Of a stretch of 42,890 bases of DNA, positions 1-7,039 are shown one piece after another (the stretch's first letter is position 1; every line of letters starts with the position of its first letter). The stretch is from the IMG/VR virus record IMGVR_UViG_3300047440_000087, positions 1 through 42,890 of that record; one strand, written 5' to 3'. Both the position numbers and the translations under genes were made by a program. The notes below the pieces were generated by a model. That model was given only the letters and a program-made list of their open reading frames with translations. It had not been told where the DNA came from and made no database searches. This DNA comes from a virus.

Positions 1-7
1 ATGGAGA

Positions 8-35
8 GGGGGGGTCTGTTTTGCGGGACCCCCTC
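8..35 (-). terminator. GC-rich hairpin after the last gene
   Basis: A seven-pair GC stem (GGGGGTC against GACCCCC, extendable by a G-U and a G-C pair) closes a 10-nt loop just downstream of the gene that stops at 56. It probably ends the polymerase transcript. No clear U-tract is visible before the window edge, so termination is inferred from the stem and its position. Confidence 0.5.
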
Positions 36-55
36 CCCCCTATCAGAATTTTCAA

Positions 56-295
56 TTATTCTTCGAACTTTCGATGCATTCCTGACACATTCTCTTGAAC
101 AATGTCATCAATTGCTTGCTCAATCGCAAGATCTTGATCAGTATCAGAGAGATCATCAGAAGTATTAACAATTCTACCAAGCAAGGCTAGCGTATGGTAC
201 CCGTGTCTTACATCCCATGCGTTCCAATCATCGAATTGTGTGCTAGGATTGTAAGGATTGTCAACAGTTGTTAGTAGATGTGTAGCCATAGTCAC
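56..295 (-). CDS. Small conserved phage protein, unknown function
   Basis: The product is 79 residues, acidic in its C-terminal half, with the pattern NPxxPSTQFDDWNAWDVRHGYHT followed by an SDDLSDTDQDLAIEQAIDDIV helix. I recognise this style of protein from phages with similar gene content, where it is uncharacterised. The GTG start overlaps the stop of the RNA polymerase gene (GTGA), so the two are translationally coupled. An ATG two codons later is an alternative start but lies farther from the weak GGA ribosome site. It is the last gene before a strong hairpin. No enzymatic motif is visible. Confidence 0.8.
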   Translation of the reverse strand: MTMATHLLTTVDNPYNPSTQFDDWNAWDVRHGYHTLALLGRIVNTSDDLSDTDQDLAIEQAIDDIVQENVSGMHRKFEE

Positions 296-3021
296 TCACT
301 AAGTCCTGTCTTGAGTGTAGTTAGGCTAACACCAAGAGCATCTGCTATCTCTGATTGTGTGTAGCCTGATGCAATCATTGACTTAGCTCTCTGTGTCTTA
401 GCTGATGACATTAGTACAGCAGTGCGTGGCATAGCTAACTCTTTGACACGTTCAGTATCTGAGTTCCTTAGAATCTCTGCTAGTTTGCTAGGTGCTATAG
501 CACCAGCCTGTATAGCAGCCCATTCATTATCAGTGATGATAATGTCTTGTTTGCTAGCCTTAGTCCTTACTCTAGCTTCAGCAAGTGCTTGACTCTTGAC
601 CCTCTTTAGCTCATCTGGGGGCATGTCGGGGTTAGATTGGCGCTTTGCTGAGATGACGGTGTTTGCTATCAGCTGTGCTTGTCTCTCACGGGGCTTGTTC
701 TTAATAGCTATGTTGAGCTTAGCATTGAGAGACTGTACCTCTGTAGCATAGGCCTTCTTAGCAGAGGGGGAGTAAGGATTGTCCTTGGTATTGACCATCT
801 CTTTACGTGCCTGGTTACCAAGGGCCTTTAGCCTATTGGAGTGGTTAGCATAGACGGTCTCTATAGCACTACCTGAGGACAGGGAGTGTGCATCTTCGGC
901 TTCTGCCAGCTTGGTAGACTTAGTAGTCTTGATAACTATATTTCCATTACGGTCTGTATAAGATTCGCCAGTGTTTACAAAGACCTTTTTCCCAGTAGCC
1001 TTATCAATAGCGCCACCTTGAGAAGCAGGCCGAGCCTTTCTTTCAAGAACTCGTTCTTCAGACTTAGCTCTAGAAATAAGGGTCGAAGCTCCAGCTTTTC
1101 CAGAACCATCAGGAGTTTTATCAATCTGATATTTCTGTTGAAGCTGACGAATGTTATTATCGATAGCAGATTGCTTGAAATCTAGAACATGCTTCTCTGA
1201 ATCAATAACGACCATTGAATGCCGAATTGCACGAGCCATTTCTTCGTTGGAAGCACCATGAATAGTCATATCGGTGATCAGATTTGATGCAACACCCATT
1301 TGTGTTTGCTTGTTCTTACCAGAAGGTCTCTTATCACCATAGTCAACCTTCTTAGTGGCGGCAACATAATGTCCACCATCAATTGTACGCATTCCATCGT
1401 ATGGAGGATAAGAAGCTTTAGGATCAAAGTTCTTAAGACCTTCCAATGGAGGTGAAGTTTTGACGTGTCCACCACCATTTGGAATAACTAGAACAGTATC
1501 ACCATCGAAATCAGCACCAGAAAGGCGTTCGGCAACCTTACTGTTAATACCAATTGCATCGGGAGCAGATCCAAGAAGCTTCTTTGCCTCTGGATTCTTG
1601 TTATTCACGACCAATTGAGGAATTTCGAATGTTCCACCATGAGGATGACGAATCAGAACAACAGACTCACCATTACGGAAGGTGGGGGCATAAACTTCCG
1701 TATCCTTTAGTGAATTAACAGGCAGAATAACGTGATTGCTTTGACGAGGAAGAGAAGCGGCCTTCATATGAACAGCAGAGGAATCAGCGCCATCTGCAAA
1801 CTCTTCAAGAAGCTTCTTCTTAACTGTAGGATTCGTCAACGACATGATCTCATTGAAATCTCGAACCTTTGAGTCATATGTCATTGCCAATTGAGAAATA
1901 GCAAGCCTAGGACTTTGCTTGGAAAGCATCTGTGTAGACAGAGACTTCGACCAAGTGTCCCAGTTTCCTTCTTCATTGACAATATTCATTGCTGAAGTGA
2001 CGACATCTTTCCCATTTGCATCTTTCTTGATGATCTGTCGAACGACAGCACCAAACGGGTTATCAGGATCGTCCTTCATTTCCTTCAAAGCATCGAGCTT
2101 GTTGCCTGAGTTACTCTTGTTGGTGTTGAACATAAGATCGACCCCACGCGGTAGGTCGTCTTTGTACATCGCCATACCTTTGAGATAATGAGTTCCGTCA
2201 ACAGCAACTCTAACTTGAGCATATCTCGAATTACCAAGGGAGACATCAGATACTCCAGGTCTAACGTAGATGACCCCATCAGCAGTAGCGCCTCCCTCAT
2301 CAGCATAACGAATCGCTACACGCTTTGAATCGATAGACAAAGGAGTCTGCAACCCAAAGAATGATCGTCCACCATCGTCAGAGAAATCAGTAATCTGCTT
2401 AACATCTGCTTTGTTCTTCAATAGCTCAGAATAAGAAACGTCTGGGCCTGTAAGAACCTTCATAGTGGTGAAGTTACCTGCAGCCCCAACTTGTGGGATC
2501 TTAAGGTATTGAATCTTATAGCCTTCTTCTTGCAGAATTGCTACAGCATTGTTAAGACGAGTACCTGATACACCAATCGAGTTCTCGACACCAGTACCAA
2601 TATCAATGTACTTCTTCGTGGCAACCTGATCTCGAAGCATGTCCGATGTAGTGTGAAGAATATTCTCAGTGTCACGACGACCTGGCGCAAGAAGGGCACG
2701 AACAGAGGATTCGTTAATCCCCATCTTCTTACCGATTTCGGTAGGAGACATACCCTTATCACGAAGACGCTGAGCTTCGTTGAAACGAGCCTGCTTTTGC
2801 TCATTCTTAGCAATAGACTTAGCAGCACGCAGTTCTGTCGTAGTGAGACCTTGACCAGCAGCAATCTCAACCTCTGAGAGTCCCTGCTTCTTCAGACCAT
2901 CAACATAATCCAGGAAAGACTTATTACGCTGACCTTGTGTATCACCAGAACCCCAAGGGTATCGTCCAGACTTACGGAGGATACCGTAGTGTGCTAGATA
3001 GTTTTCCTCATCCATCAACAC
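292..3021 (-). CDS. Double-psi beta-barrel RNA polymerase (YonO/QDE-1-like), putative virion protein
   Basis: The product is 909 residues. D504-F-D506-G-D508 in the context SGADFDGDTVLV matches the metal-binding DFDGD loop of RNA polymerase beta-prime, YonO of SPbeta, QDE-1-type polymerases and crAss-like phage polymerases. An upstream RHPHGGTFEIP segment (458-468) sits where beta-prime has its conserved R-x-P segment. LKGMAM (280-285) resembles the CKGML-type lysine motif of the first barrel in eukaryotic RdRP-like enzymes, making K281 the candidate catalytic lysine. Helix-turn-helix-like repeats lie at about 43-70, 81-111 and 880-909. Residues 9-25 form an HYG...SGRYPWGSG tag related to the tags on two terminase-flanking proteins, suggesting packaging into the virion. 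The GTG at 3021 is chosen because GGAGG lies six bases upstream; an ATG follows two codons later. The last 200 codons use ATA for isoleucine, unlike the rest. The polymerase fold is well supported by motifs; promoter use and packaging are inference. Confidence 0.85.
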   Translation of the reverse strand: MLMDEENYLAHYGILRKSGRYPWGSGDTQGQRNKSFLDYVDGLKKQGLSEVEIAAGQGLTTTELRAAKSIAKNEQKQARFNEAQRLRDKGMSPTEIGKKMGINESSVRALLAPGRRDTENILHTTSDMLRDQVATKKYIDIGTGVENSIGVSGTRLNNAVAILQEEGYKIQYLKIPQVGAAGNFTTMKVLTGPDVSYSELLKNKADVKQITDFSDDGGRSFFGLQTPLSIDSKRVAIRYADEGGATADGVIYVRPGVSDVSLGNSRYAQVRVAVDGTHYLKGMAMYKDDLPRGVDLMFNTNKSNSGNKLDALKEMKDDPDNPFGAVVRQIIKKDANGKDVVTSAMNIVNEEGNWDTWSKSLSTQMLSKQSPRLAISQLAMTYDSKVRDFNEIMSLTNPTVKKKLLEEFADGADSSAVHMKAASLPRQSNHVILPVNSLKDTEVYAPTFRNGESVVLIRHPHGGTFEIPQLVVNNKNPEAKKLLGSAPDAIGINSKVAERLSGADFDGDTVLVIPNGGGHVKTSPPLEGLKNFDPKASYPPYDGMRTIDGGHYVAATKKVDYGDKRPSGKNKQTQMGVASNLITDMTIHGASNEEMARAIRHSMVVIDSEKHVLDFKQSAIDNNIRQLQQKYQIDKTPDGSGKAGASTLISRAKSEERVLERKARPASQGGAIDKATGKKVFVNTGESYTDRNGNIVIKTTKSTKLAEAEDAHSLSSGSAIETVYANHSNRLKALGNQARKEMVNTKDNPYSPSAKKAYATEVQSLNAKLNIAIKNKPRERQAQLIANTVISAKRQSNPDMPPDELKRVKSQALAEARVRTKASKQDIIITDNEWAAIQAGAIAPSKLAEILRNSDTERVKELAMPRTAVLMSSAKTQRAKSMIASGYTQSEIADALGVSLTTLKTGLSE

Positions 3022-3032
3022 GACAAACCTCC

Positions 3033-3593
3033 TTAAGACTGGATCTCTCTCTTCATAGCATCGATTCTCTTATCAAAAGTAATAATGCGATCCATAATAT
3101 GAATGATCGAATCCTTATCACCATCATACACACGAATCTCATCGTTCTGATAAATGCGAAGCTCTATCTCGATTTCGAAAGGTTTGACACGATACTCAAG
3201 ACAGAATAAGGCTGCGTACACCTCGAGTTGTCTGACTGAGGTAGGTGTGACTCCAGTCTTCAAATCATGGATTCGCAGAAAGTTCTGTCGAAACCCAATA
3301 ACGTCACATGTACCAAAACAGTTGTCAGAATAATAAAGGATCTGTTCGGGAGTCATACGGAAACCAACAGCATCGTTGATGTACATGTTGAGCGTCTTCT
3401 GGCTATCAGGAAGCTTGATGCCTAAACGAATTGCGTTGTGAGCAAAGGCGTGTAGTTCATCTCCACGTTTCGCAGCAAGCGATGCAAGAAACACACGATC
3501 TAGCTTATCCTCATCATAGTTGGTCCAGTGATATGAGCTAGCGCTTAGAAACGCGTGTTGGTTCGCCAGCCGAGAATGCGGATTGAAGAGCAC
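3033..3593 (-). CDS. RecB/Cas4-like PD-(D/E)XK exonuclease
   Basis: The product is 186 residues. It shows the RecB/Cas4 order: ELHAFAH (His48), CDVIGF (Asp97), HDLKTG (Asp110-x-Lys112) and RQLEVYAAL (Gln122, Tyr126). The opening FLSASSYHW is typical of phage nucleases of this family. I chose the GTG at 3593 because GGAGGTG lies six bases upstream; the longer reading from 3659 has no ribosome site and lies inside the preceding gene. It overlaps that upstream nuclease gene by 56 bases in another frame and precedes the RNA polymerase. Likely role: processing DNA ends during recombination or replication. No cysteine cluster for an Fe-S site is evident, so it is closer to a phage RecB-like nuclease than to true Cas4. 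Confidence 0.82.
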   Translation of the reverse strand: MLFNPHSRLANQHAFLSASSYHWTNYDEDKLDRVFLASLAAKRGDELHAFAHNAIRLGIKLPDSQKTLNMYINDAVGFRMTPEQILYYSDNCFGTCDVIGFRQNFLRIHDLKTGVTPTSVRQLEVYAALFCLEYRVKPFEIEIELRIYQNDEIRVYDGDKDSIIHIMDRIITFDKRIDAMKREIQS

Positions 3594-3855
3594 TAAGCAC
3601 CTCCAACTCATTCTCAGGATTGATGAATGCTGCAAATGACATCTCGCCCAGTCGATCAATGTAGTACTCTTGATTAGGGCTTCGTCTAGCTTCAGGGTTG
3701 GGCTTAACTTCTAGGACTGCCCACTTGTCTTGGAACAGAATTGTAAGATCAGGGATGCCTTGAATATAACCAGCATCATTCTTCATGATCAAACACTCTG
3801 GAAACAGACCCCTTAGCTTTCTGATAAGATAGGCTTGATACTCATTTTCTCTCAT
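3538..3855 (-). CDS. VRR-NUC family nuclease
   Basis: The product is 105 residues, the usual size of stand-alone phage VRR-NUC domains. E5 in the first helix, GIPD (D36), VLEVK (E49-x-K51) and Q62 form the PD-(D/E)XK active site in the VRR-NUC arrangement. These proteins are thought to cut branched DNA such as Holliday junctions or flaps. I chose ATG at 3855 over the TTG just before it because the ribosome site GGAGG lies too close to the TTG. The 3-prime end overlaps the next nuclease gene, so the two nucleases are probably co-translated. A promoter-like element lies about 50 bases upstream. Confidence 0.82.
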   Translation of the reverse strand: MRENEYQAYLIRKLRGLFPECLIMKNDAGYIQGIPDLTILFQDKWAVLEVKPNPEARRSPNQEYYIDRLGEMSFAAFINPENELEVLSALQSAFSAGEPTRVSKR

Positions 3856-3906
3856 CAATCCTCCATCTAAAACTAAAGGACGTGAAAATCATGCCCGTTC
3901 CACTCC

Positions 3907-3933
3907 TTCTATTATACCCCCTGTTTTTGCGCG
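3907..3933 (-). promoter_or_regulatory. Variant of the phage promoter element before the nuclease-RNA polymerase operon
   Basis: On the minus strand this reads CGCG, five bases, ACA, GGGGG, TATAATAG. It differs from the nine canonical copies by one base less between CGCG and ACA and by TAGAA in place of TGAGA. The TATAAT hexamer is perfect. It would drive the two nucleases, the RNA polymerase and the last gene. It could be a host-type promoter with chance similarity to the canonical element, or a weaker member of the family. Confidence 0.45.
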
Positions 3934-3948
3934 GGGTTATGTATAGTT

Positions 3949-4467
3949 TTATACGAACGAGAACGTATAACCTCCAGGGAAGACAAACCCTTTATGATGA
4001 AGAGCCAAGGCAATGTCTTTTTGAAGAAGCCCGTATTTCATAGCACAATCTTTTGGATGATAGAATACATCTCCTGTTTCTTCCAAGACAAACGTTTTAC
4101 CCCAACGAGGAAAGAGATCTATGTGTATCTCCTTATGGTATGCAATTGCGAACCATCGTGGACGAAGAACTAAATTATCAAGTCTGCAATTAAGCCTGTC
4201 TCCATCAAGATGTGTCGGTGTATCAAAATGGTCAAACTCAGGTGCAGGAAGCCATGATTCAATCATTAGTGTGCATACTTGTTTAGACTGATATCTAGTC
4301 CCGTTGTTAAGCTGAACACAAGGAACGCCATTCTTCATAGTCCAACGAAGGAGTCTGCCAGTTACTTCGTTCTTTACCAAACCGTCTTCATTGATGTCAT
4401 ATATTGGAAATCCAGAAACCTGAACCCACTCCGTACTTGTTGATGGATCGATCGACGAACCCTGCAT
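3949..4467 (-). CDS. HNH homing-type endonuclease
   Basis: The product is 172 residues. The N-terminal WVQVSGFPIYDINEDGLV segment is typical of NUMOD4-like DNA-contacting modules. THLDGDRLNCRLDNL (His86, Asp90, Asn93, Asn98) is the HNH core of the family that cuts at free-standing homing sites. AGGAGGAACA precedes the ATG. It sits alone between the helicase and the nuclease operon, with an inverted repeat upstream, as expected for a mobile free-standing gene. No intron or split gene is evident beside it. It could alternatively act in host DNA breakdown. Confidence 0.85.
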   Translation of the reverse strand: MQGSSIDPSTSTEWVQVSGFPIYDINEDGLVKNEVTGRLLRWTMKNGVPCVQLNNGTRYQSKQVCTLMIESWLPAPEFDHFDTPTHLDGDRLNCRLDNLVLRPRWFAIAYHKEIHIDLFPRWGKTFVLEETGDVFYHPKDCAMKYGLLQKDIALALHHKGFVFPGGYTFSFV

Positions 4468-4502
4468 TGTTCCTCCTATTTTTTTGCCAAGAAAAACACA
4501 CT

Positions 4503-4556
4503 AAGAAACTTTATATGAGAGATATATCAAGAACGTATACTGTATAAAAGTTTCTT
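4503..4556 (-). repeat. Imperfect 13/14-bp inverted repeat, possible terminator or HNH insertion border
   Basis: AAGAAACTTTATA (4503-4515) faces TATAAAAGTTTCTT (4543-4556) with one extra A in the second arm and a 27-base loop that contains the palindrome GATATATC. It starts at the helicase stop codon and lies 35 bases before the HNH start. It may be a long-stem terminator of the helicase operon, since a TTTTT run follows about 10 bases after the stem on the minus strand, or a remnant of HNH gene insertion. Confidence 0.55.
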
Positions 4557-5734
4557 TACTCAAAATTCTTGGCAAGAAAAGTGCGTGCTGTTTTGGCCTC
4601 GTTGAAGCTCTTTTTGTGCTCAAGAGCCCTCAAAATAGCCTTGTCAATGAACGAATTACTTGCCAAGATAAAATATTGGCAATCCGTAAAAGGGGTGTTT
4701 AGACGGTCAATCCGACCGTGTGCTTGATGGAAATTCTTGTAAGAATAGGTCAAACTGTAGAATGCCAAGCTATTTGCCAAGATGCAATTCCACCCTTCCG
4801 ACCCCGCAGAATACTGCACAAGGTAGACCCAACGCTCCGTATCAGGGATCTCTTCATGCTTATGACCGTTCCATTCGGCCACCGGAATCTCGTCACTCAG
4901 GGTCCTCAAGGACTCTAGCTCGTAGTCGAAATTGTAGAAGACAATCAGTCTCTGACGAGAATTCATTAAGCCACGTATGGCTGCTAAACGCGAAGAGTCG
5001 GAGTTCACAATCTTCCTCATCACATGAAACAATTCCCCAGCGTCCCTTAGGGGGCGATTCTCGTAGACATGCCATCTGTCATTCATCGCCTTATCCATCA
5101 AGTCCTTGTCGTATTCGACCGGGATCTTAGTCGTATGTCTTGTGGTGTGCATCTTGTACGGCATCTCTACCAAGATCTCATTACGCATTCTAATGAGTTT
5201 GCTCACCCCAACATAACGCTCTACTTTTGGGTAACGTCCGTAATGACTGTAAATGACGTGCTCTCGTTTGAACTCTGTTCGATTTCGGTAAAACCCGTTT
5301 GCAACAAAGACTGGGATGTAGTCAAGCCAAATATCGCCAGGAGTAGCAGAAAGCATGATCCAACGGTTCCTTTGCGCAATGCGTAGAAAAGCGCCCACCC
5401 AAGCACCACTACCCACAAGACGCTGTTCATCAAAAATAAAGAATGCATTCTCAACCTCCACGTACTTTCCAATGTTGTTCCACGAGTCAACGGTAAGCAC
5501 TCCCGCCACGGTCGCGTCAGGGGCCTTTCCAACGCCGTAGGCGGCCGCCTCAGCCTCCCAATCGAGAGAGTCACGTTTCTTTGCGGTTGTGATTACGTAG
5601 ACGTTCCTAGGGGCCTCCTGGGCCGTGTAATAGGCCATAGCGACCCGGGTCTTTCCTGTACCTACACCTCCCCACAAAATACACCCATTATGTATCCTCT
5701 CAAGGGCATCTAATTGGTGCGGTCGCAAGTCCAT
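4556..5734 (-). CDS. Superfamily 2 DEAD/SNF2-like helicase
   Basis: The product is 392 residues. It opens with LRPHQLDAL (Q-motif-like), followed by Walker A GGVGTGKT (22-29), the motif II variant DEQR (102-105) instead of DEAH, SAT (129-131), and the C-terminal pair YSAGSEGWN and QAHGRIDRL, the latter being motif VI. Phage enzymes of this layout unwind or translocate on DNA, often during recombination-dependent replication. The ATG follows AGGAG, which overlaps the stop of the small gene upstream. It sits next to two nucleases and downstream of the replication module. DEQR rather than DEAH is unusual but keeps the two acidic-metal positions. Confidence 0.85.
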   Translation of the reverse strand: MDLRPHQLDALERIHNGCILWGGVGTGKTRVAMAYYTAQEAPRNVYVITTAKKRDSLDWEAEAAAYGVGKAPDATVAGVLTVDSWNNIGKYVEVENAFFIFDEQRLVGSGAWVGAFLRIAQRNRWIMLSATPGDIWLDYIPVFVANGFYRNRTEFKREHVIYSHYGRYPKVERYVGVSKLIRMRNEILVEMPYKMHTTRHTTKIPVEYDKDLMDKAMNDRWHVYENRPLRDAGELFHVMRKIVNSDSSRLAAIRGLMNSRQRLIVFYNFDYELESLRTLSDEIPVAEWNGHKHEEIPDTERWVYLVQYSAGSEGWNCILANSLAFYSLTYSYKNFHQAHGRIDRLNTPFTDCQYFILASNSFIDKAILRALEHKKSFNEAKTARTFLAKNFE

Positions 5735-5741
5735 TATTCTC

Positions 5742-5915
5742 CTAATTTATATACGGTAGACGTGTGTTCGGACGAAGCGGAATAGGGATCTTGACCTTGT
5801 AAATACCAATCGACTCGTATTCATCAAGGACCTCAAGCAGACTTTCTTTGGTTCTACCTGTCTTCTCCATGACGTGCTGGATTGTATCGCGAGTCAAGAC
5901 TACGAACGGTCCCAT
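5742..5915 (-). CDS. 57-residue protein of unknown function, coupled to the helicase
   Basis: An ATG at 5915 follows AGGAGAG six bases upstream and opens 57 codons ending in TAG, which forms part of the helicase ribosome site (TAGGAG). The product begins [20 protein letters not shown], contains a helix rich in Glu ([11 protein letters not shown]) and ends in a basic, proline-containing tail ([11 protein letters not shown]). The strong ribosome site and tight spacing to the helicase support a real gene. The first 35 residues could form a small helix-turn-helix, but I cannot assign a family. It lies just downstream of a terminator, so some readthrough or an unseen promoter is needed. Confidence 0.75.
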   Translation of the reverse strand: MGPFVVLTRDTIQHVMEKTGRTKESLLEVLDEYESIGIYKVKIPIPLRPNTRLPYIN

Positions 5916-5932
5916 AAACTCTCCTAAAATGG

Positions 5933-5964
5933 AAAAAACTAAACCACTTGTATGTGGTCTAGTT
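5933..5964 (-). terminator. Intrinsic terminator of the 5970-6206 unit
   Basis: An 11-pair stem (one G-U pair) formed by AACTAGACCAC and GTGGTTTAGTT closes a 6-base loop and runs into six T on the minus strand. It stands five bases after the stop of the upstream gene. Unlike the other terminators in this genome, its stem does not use the TATACCC sequence. Confidence 0.85.
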
Positions 5965-5969
5965 CTGAC

Positions 5970-6206
5970 TTACTTCTCGGGGTCGTAGATGTAGGTGGTG
6001 ACGAGGTCGTTCTCGTTGTGGGTGATTTCAATTAGCGGCATACTAATCGGCTTCGTCAAATGCTGGAGGGTGAGGGTGACTTTGTCATTGTGGTGCTTGG
6101 TAGCGAACACAACGTACATGTCTCCTTCAACCTTCACATAGGTACGATTGGGATTAATCTCGGTAGCGAAATCAACGCAACGCAGAAACTTGTCGATGTT
6201 GTACAT
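5970..6206 (-). CDS. 78-residue protein of unknown function in its own transcription unit
   Basis: The product begins MYNIDKFLRCVDFA and is largely beta-strand-like (TYVKVEGDMYVVFATKHH, KVTLTLQHL), with no membrane segment. I chose the ATG at 6206 because AAGGAGAAACC precedes it; a longer reading to 6233 would start inside the promoter element. It forms a complete single-gene unit: promoter element at 6228-6255 and terminator at 5933-5964. Such a compact unit suggests strong, independent expression. No family recognised. Confidence 0.8.
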   Translation of the reverse strand: MYNIDKFLRCVDFATEINPNRTYVKVEGDMYVVFATKHHNDKVTLTLQHLTKPISMPLIEITHNENDLVTTYIYDPEK

Positions 6207-6227
6207 GGTTTCTCCTTGGGTAGTGGG

Positions 6228-6255
6228 TCTCATTATTACCCATGTAAACCATGCG
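6228..6255 (-). promoter_or_regulatory. Phage promoter element, copy A
   Basis: Minus strand: CGCA, six bases, ACA, five bases, AATAATGAGA, followed by the leader CCCACTACCC and the ribosome site of the 78-residue gene. It starts directly after the U-tract of the preceding terminator. The spacing matches the other eight copies exactly. Confidence 0.8.
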
Positions 6256-6284
6256 AAAACTTATACCCTGTGTAGGGTATAAGT
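6256..6284 (-). terminator. Intrinsic terminator, TATACCC-type stem
   Basis: A perfect 11-pair stem, ACTTATACCCT with AGGGTATAAGT and a 4-base loop, ends in TTT(T) that merges into the CGCA of promoter copy A. It terminates the 6293-6571 gene. Confidence 0.85.
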
Positions 6285-6292
6285 CTTTGAAA

Positions 6293-6571
6293 TCAGTCGG
6301 TCTCGATGAGGGGCTTGGTGGGGTCAAACGACCATGGGGTTCCATTGGGCAAGTACGTGACAAGGCGCCCGTGTGACAGCTCGTTCACGGTCCACTCTTC
6401 CTGCTCAGCGACAGCCTTGTTGTATGCATCGATCTCTTTGTTCGTCTCTTTGACGATGTAGATGTATGCACCAACAAAGATTGCGGTGGCAGCAATGGTG
6501 GTACCGTAGAAGATGGTGTCTTCGGGGTTGTCCTTGATCTTGTTCTTGATCTTGGTCCAGGTGTTCTTCAT
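6293..6571 (-). CDS. Small single-pass membrane protein
   Basis: The product is 92 residues: a lysine-rich N-terminus (KIKNKIKDNPEDT), one membrane segment at about 22-40 (IFYGTTIAATAIFVGAYIY), a charged helix and a C-terminal soluble part. The topology is probably N-in, judging by the positive N-terminus. AAGGAACTGAA precedes the ATG. It forms a closed single-gene unit between promoter copy B and the terminator at 6256-6284. It resembles the other small membrane proteins at 15694-18900 in gene design but not in sequence. Function unknown; a role in remodelling the host membrane or excluding other phages is conceivable. Confidence 0.82.
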   Translation of the reverse strand: MKNTWTKIKNKIKDNPEDTIFYGTTIAATAIFVGAYIYIVKETNKEIDAYNKAVAEQEEWTVNELSHGRLVTYLPNGTPWSFDPTKPLIETD

Positions 6572-6600
6572 TTCAGTTCCTTCTGTTCGGGGTGAATGGG

Positions 6601-6628
6601 TCTCATTATTACCCCTGTAAAATACGCG
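6601..6628 (-). promoter_or_regulatory. Phage promoter element, copy B
   Basis: Minus strand: CGCG, six bases, ACA, five bases, AATAATGAGA. It directly follows the terminator of the upstream gene, so terminator and promoter form one compact boundary. The leader GAGACCCATTCACCCC leads to the ribosome site of the 92-residue membrane protein. Confidence 0.82.
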
Positions 6629-6660
6629 AAAACTTATACCCGATGTATATGGGTATAAGT
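6629..6660 (-). terminator. Intrinsic terminator, TATACCC-type stem
   Basis: A ten-pair stem, ACTTATACCC with GGGTATAAGT, a 9-base loop and a TTTT tract that becomes the upstream flank of promoter copy B. It ends the 6669-6887 gene. Confidence 0.82.
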
Positions 6661-6668
6661 CTTGGTGG

Positions 6669-6887
6669 CTACTCTGGGGTGTGAACGGTGACTAGGGCAT
6701 CGTTGGTCAGCGACAGAATGACAGACGGCTTGCTCGAGTCGTTGACATCAACAAGGATGAATTGCGTGGATCGGGTTAGATCGAGTTGCTTGTACTCGCG
6801 AATCCGAAACAGCGTATCTCCAATGCGGATGCAGTCTCTCGGCATGATGCCTGCCACTCTGATGGTGGTCTTACGATAACCTTTCAA
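6669..6887 (-). CDS. 72-residue protein of unknown function in its own transcription unit
   Basis: The product begins MKGYRKTTIRVAG and is mostly beta-strand (DTLFRIREYKQLD, STQFILVDVND, PSVILSLTNDALVTVHT), possibly a small barrel. The TTG at 6887 is the start, with GAAAGGAAG seven bases upstream; the only internal ATG would remove the basic N-terminus. Promoter copy C stands 20 bases upstream and a terminator lies eight bases after the stop, so it is a closed unit. No family recognised; there is no membrane segment. Confidence 0.78.
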   Translation of the reverse strand: MKGYRKTTIRVAGIMPRDCIRIGDTLFRIREYKQLDLTRSTQFILVDVNDSSKPSVILSLTNDALVTVHTPE

Positions 6888-6907
6888 GGGTCTTCCTTTC
6901 GGTAGGG

Positions 6908-6935
6908 TCTCACTATAACCCTTGTTTTACCTGCG
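6908..6935 (-). promoter_or_regulatory. Phage promoter element, copy C
   Basis: Minus strand: CGCA, six bases, ACA, five bases, TATAGTGAGA, followed by the CCCTACC leader and the TTG gene at 6887. Spacing matches the consensus. Confidence 0.8.
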
Positions 6936-6972
6936 AATAGGGGCACCTTTACATTTATTGGCGGTCGTTTAA

Positions 6973-7024
6973 GATATCCCTCCGGCCGACTCTCACAGAG
7001 AGCCCTCGAATGCACTAGGATATC
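6973..7024 (-). other. Structured intergenic segment
   Basis: The roughly 100-base gap 6936-7039 has no gene. Within it GATATCC (6973-6979) pairs with GGATATC (7018-7024), enclosing a small CTCTC/GAGAG hairpin (6990-7002) and a GC-rich flank. It may be the folded 3-prime end of the transcript that carries the 46-residue gene, or a regulatory RNA element just before promoter copy C. No U-tract follows. Confidence 0.4.
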
Positions 7025-7039
7025 CCCCATTCGCTAACC

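Noticed and set aside
6228-6255. TTTACA plus TAATAAT read as a sigma70 -35/-10 pair
   Set aside because: Only four to five bases separate them, against about 17 needed, and ACA is conserved without the TTT in other copies.
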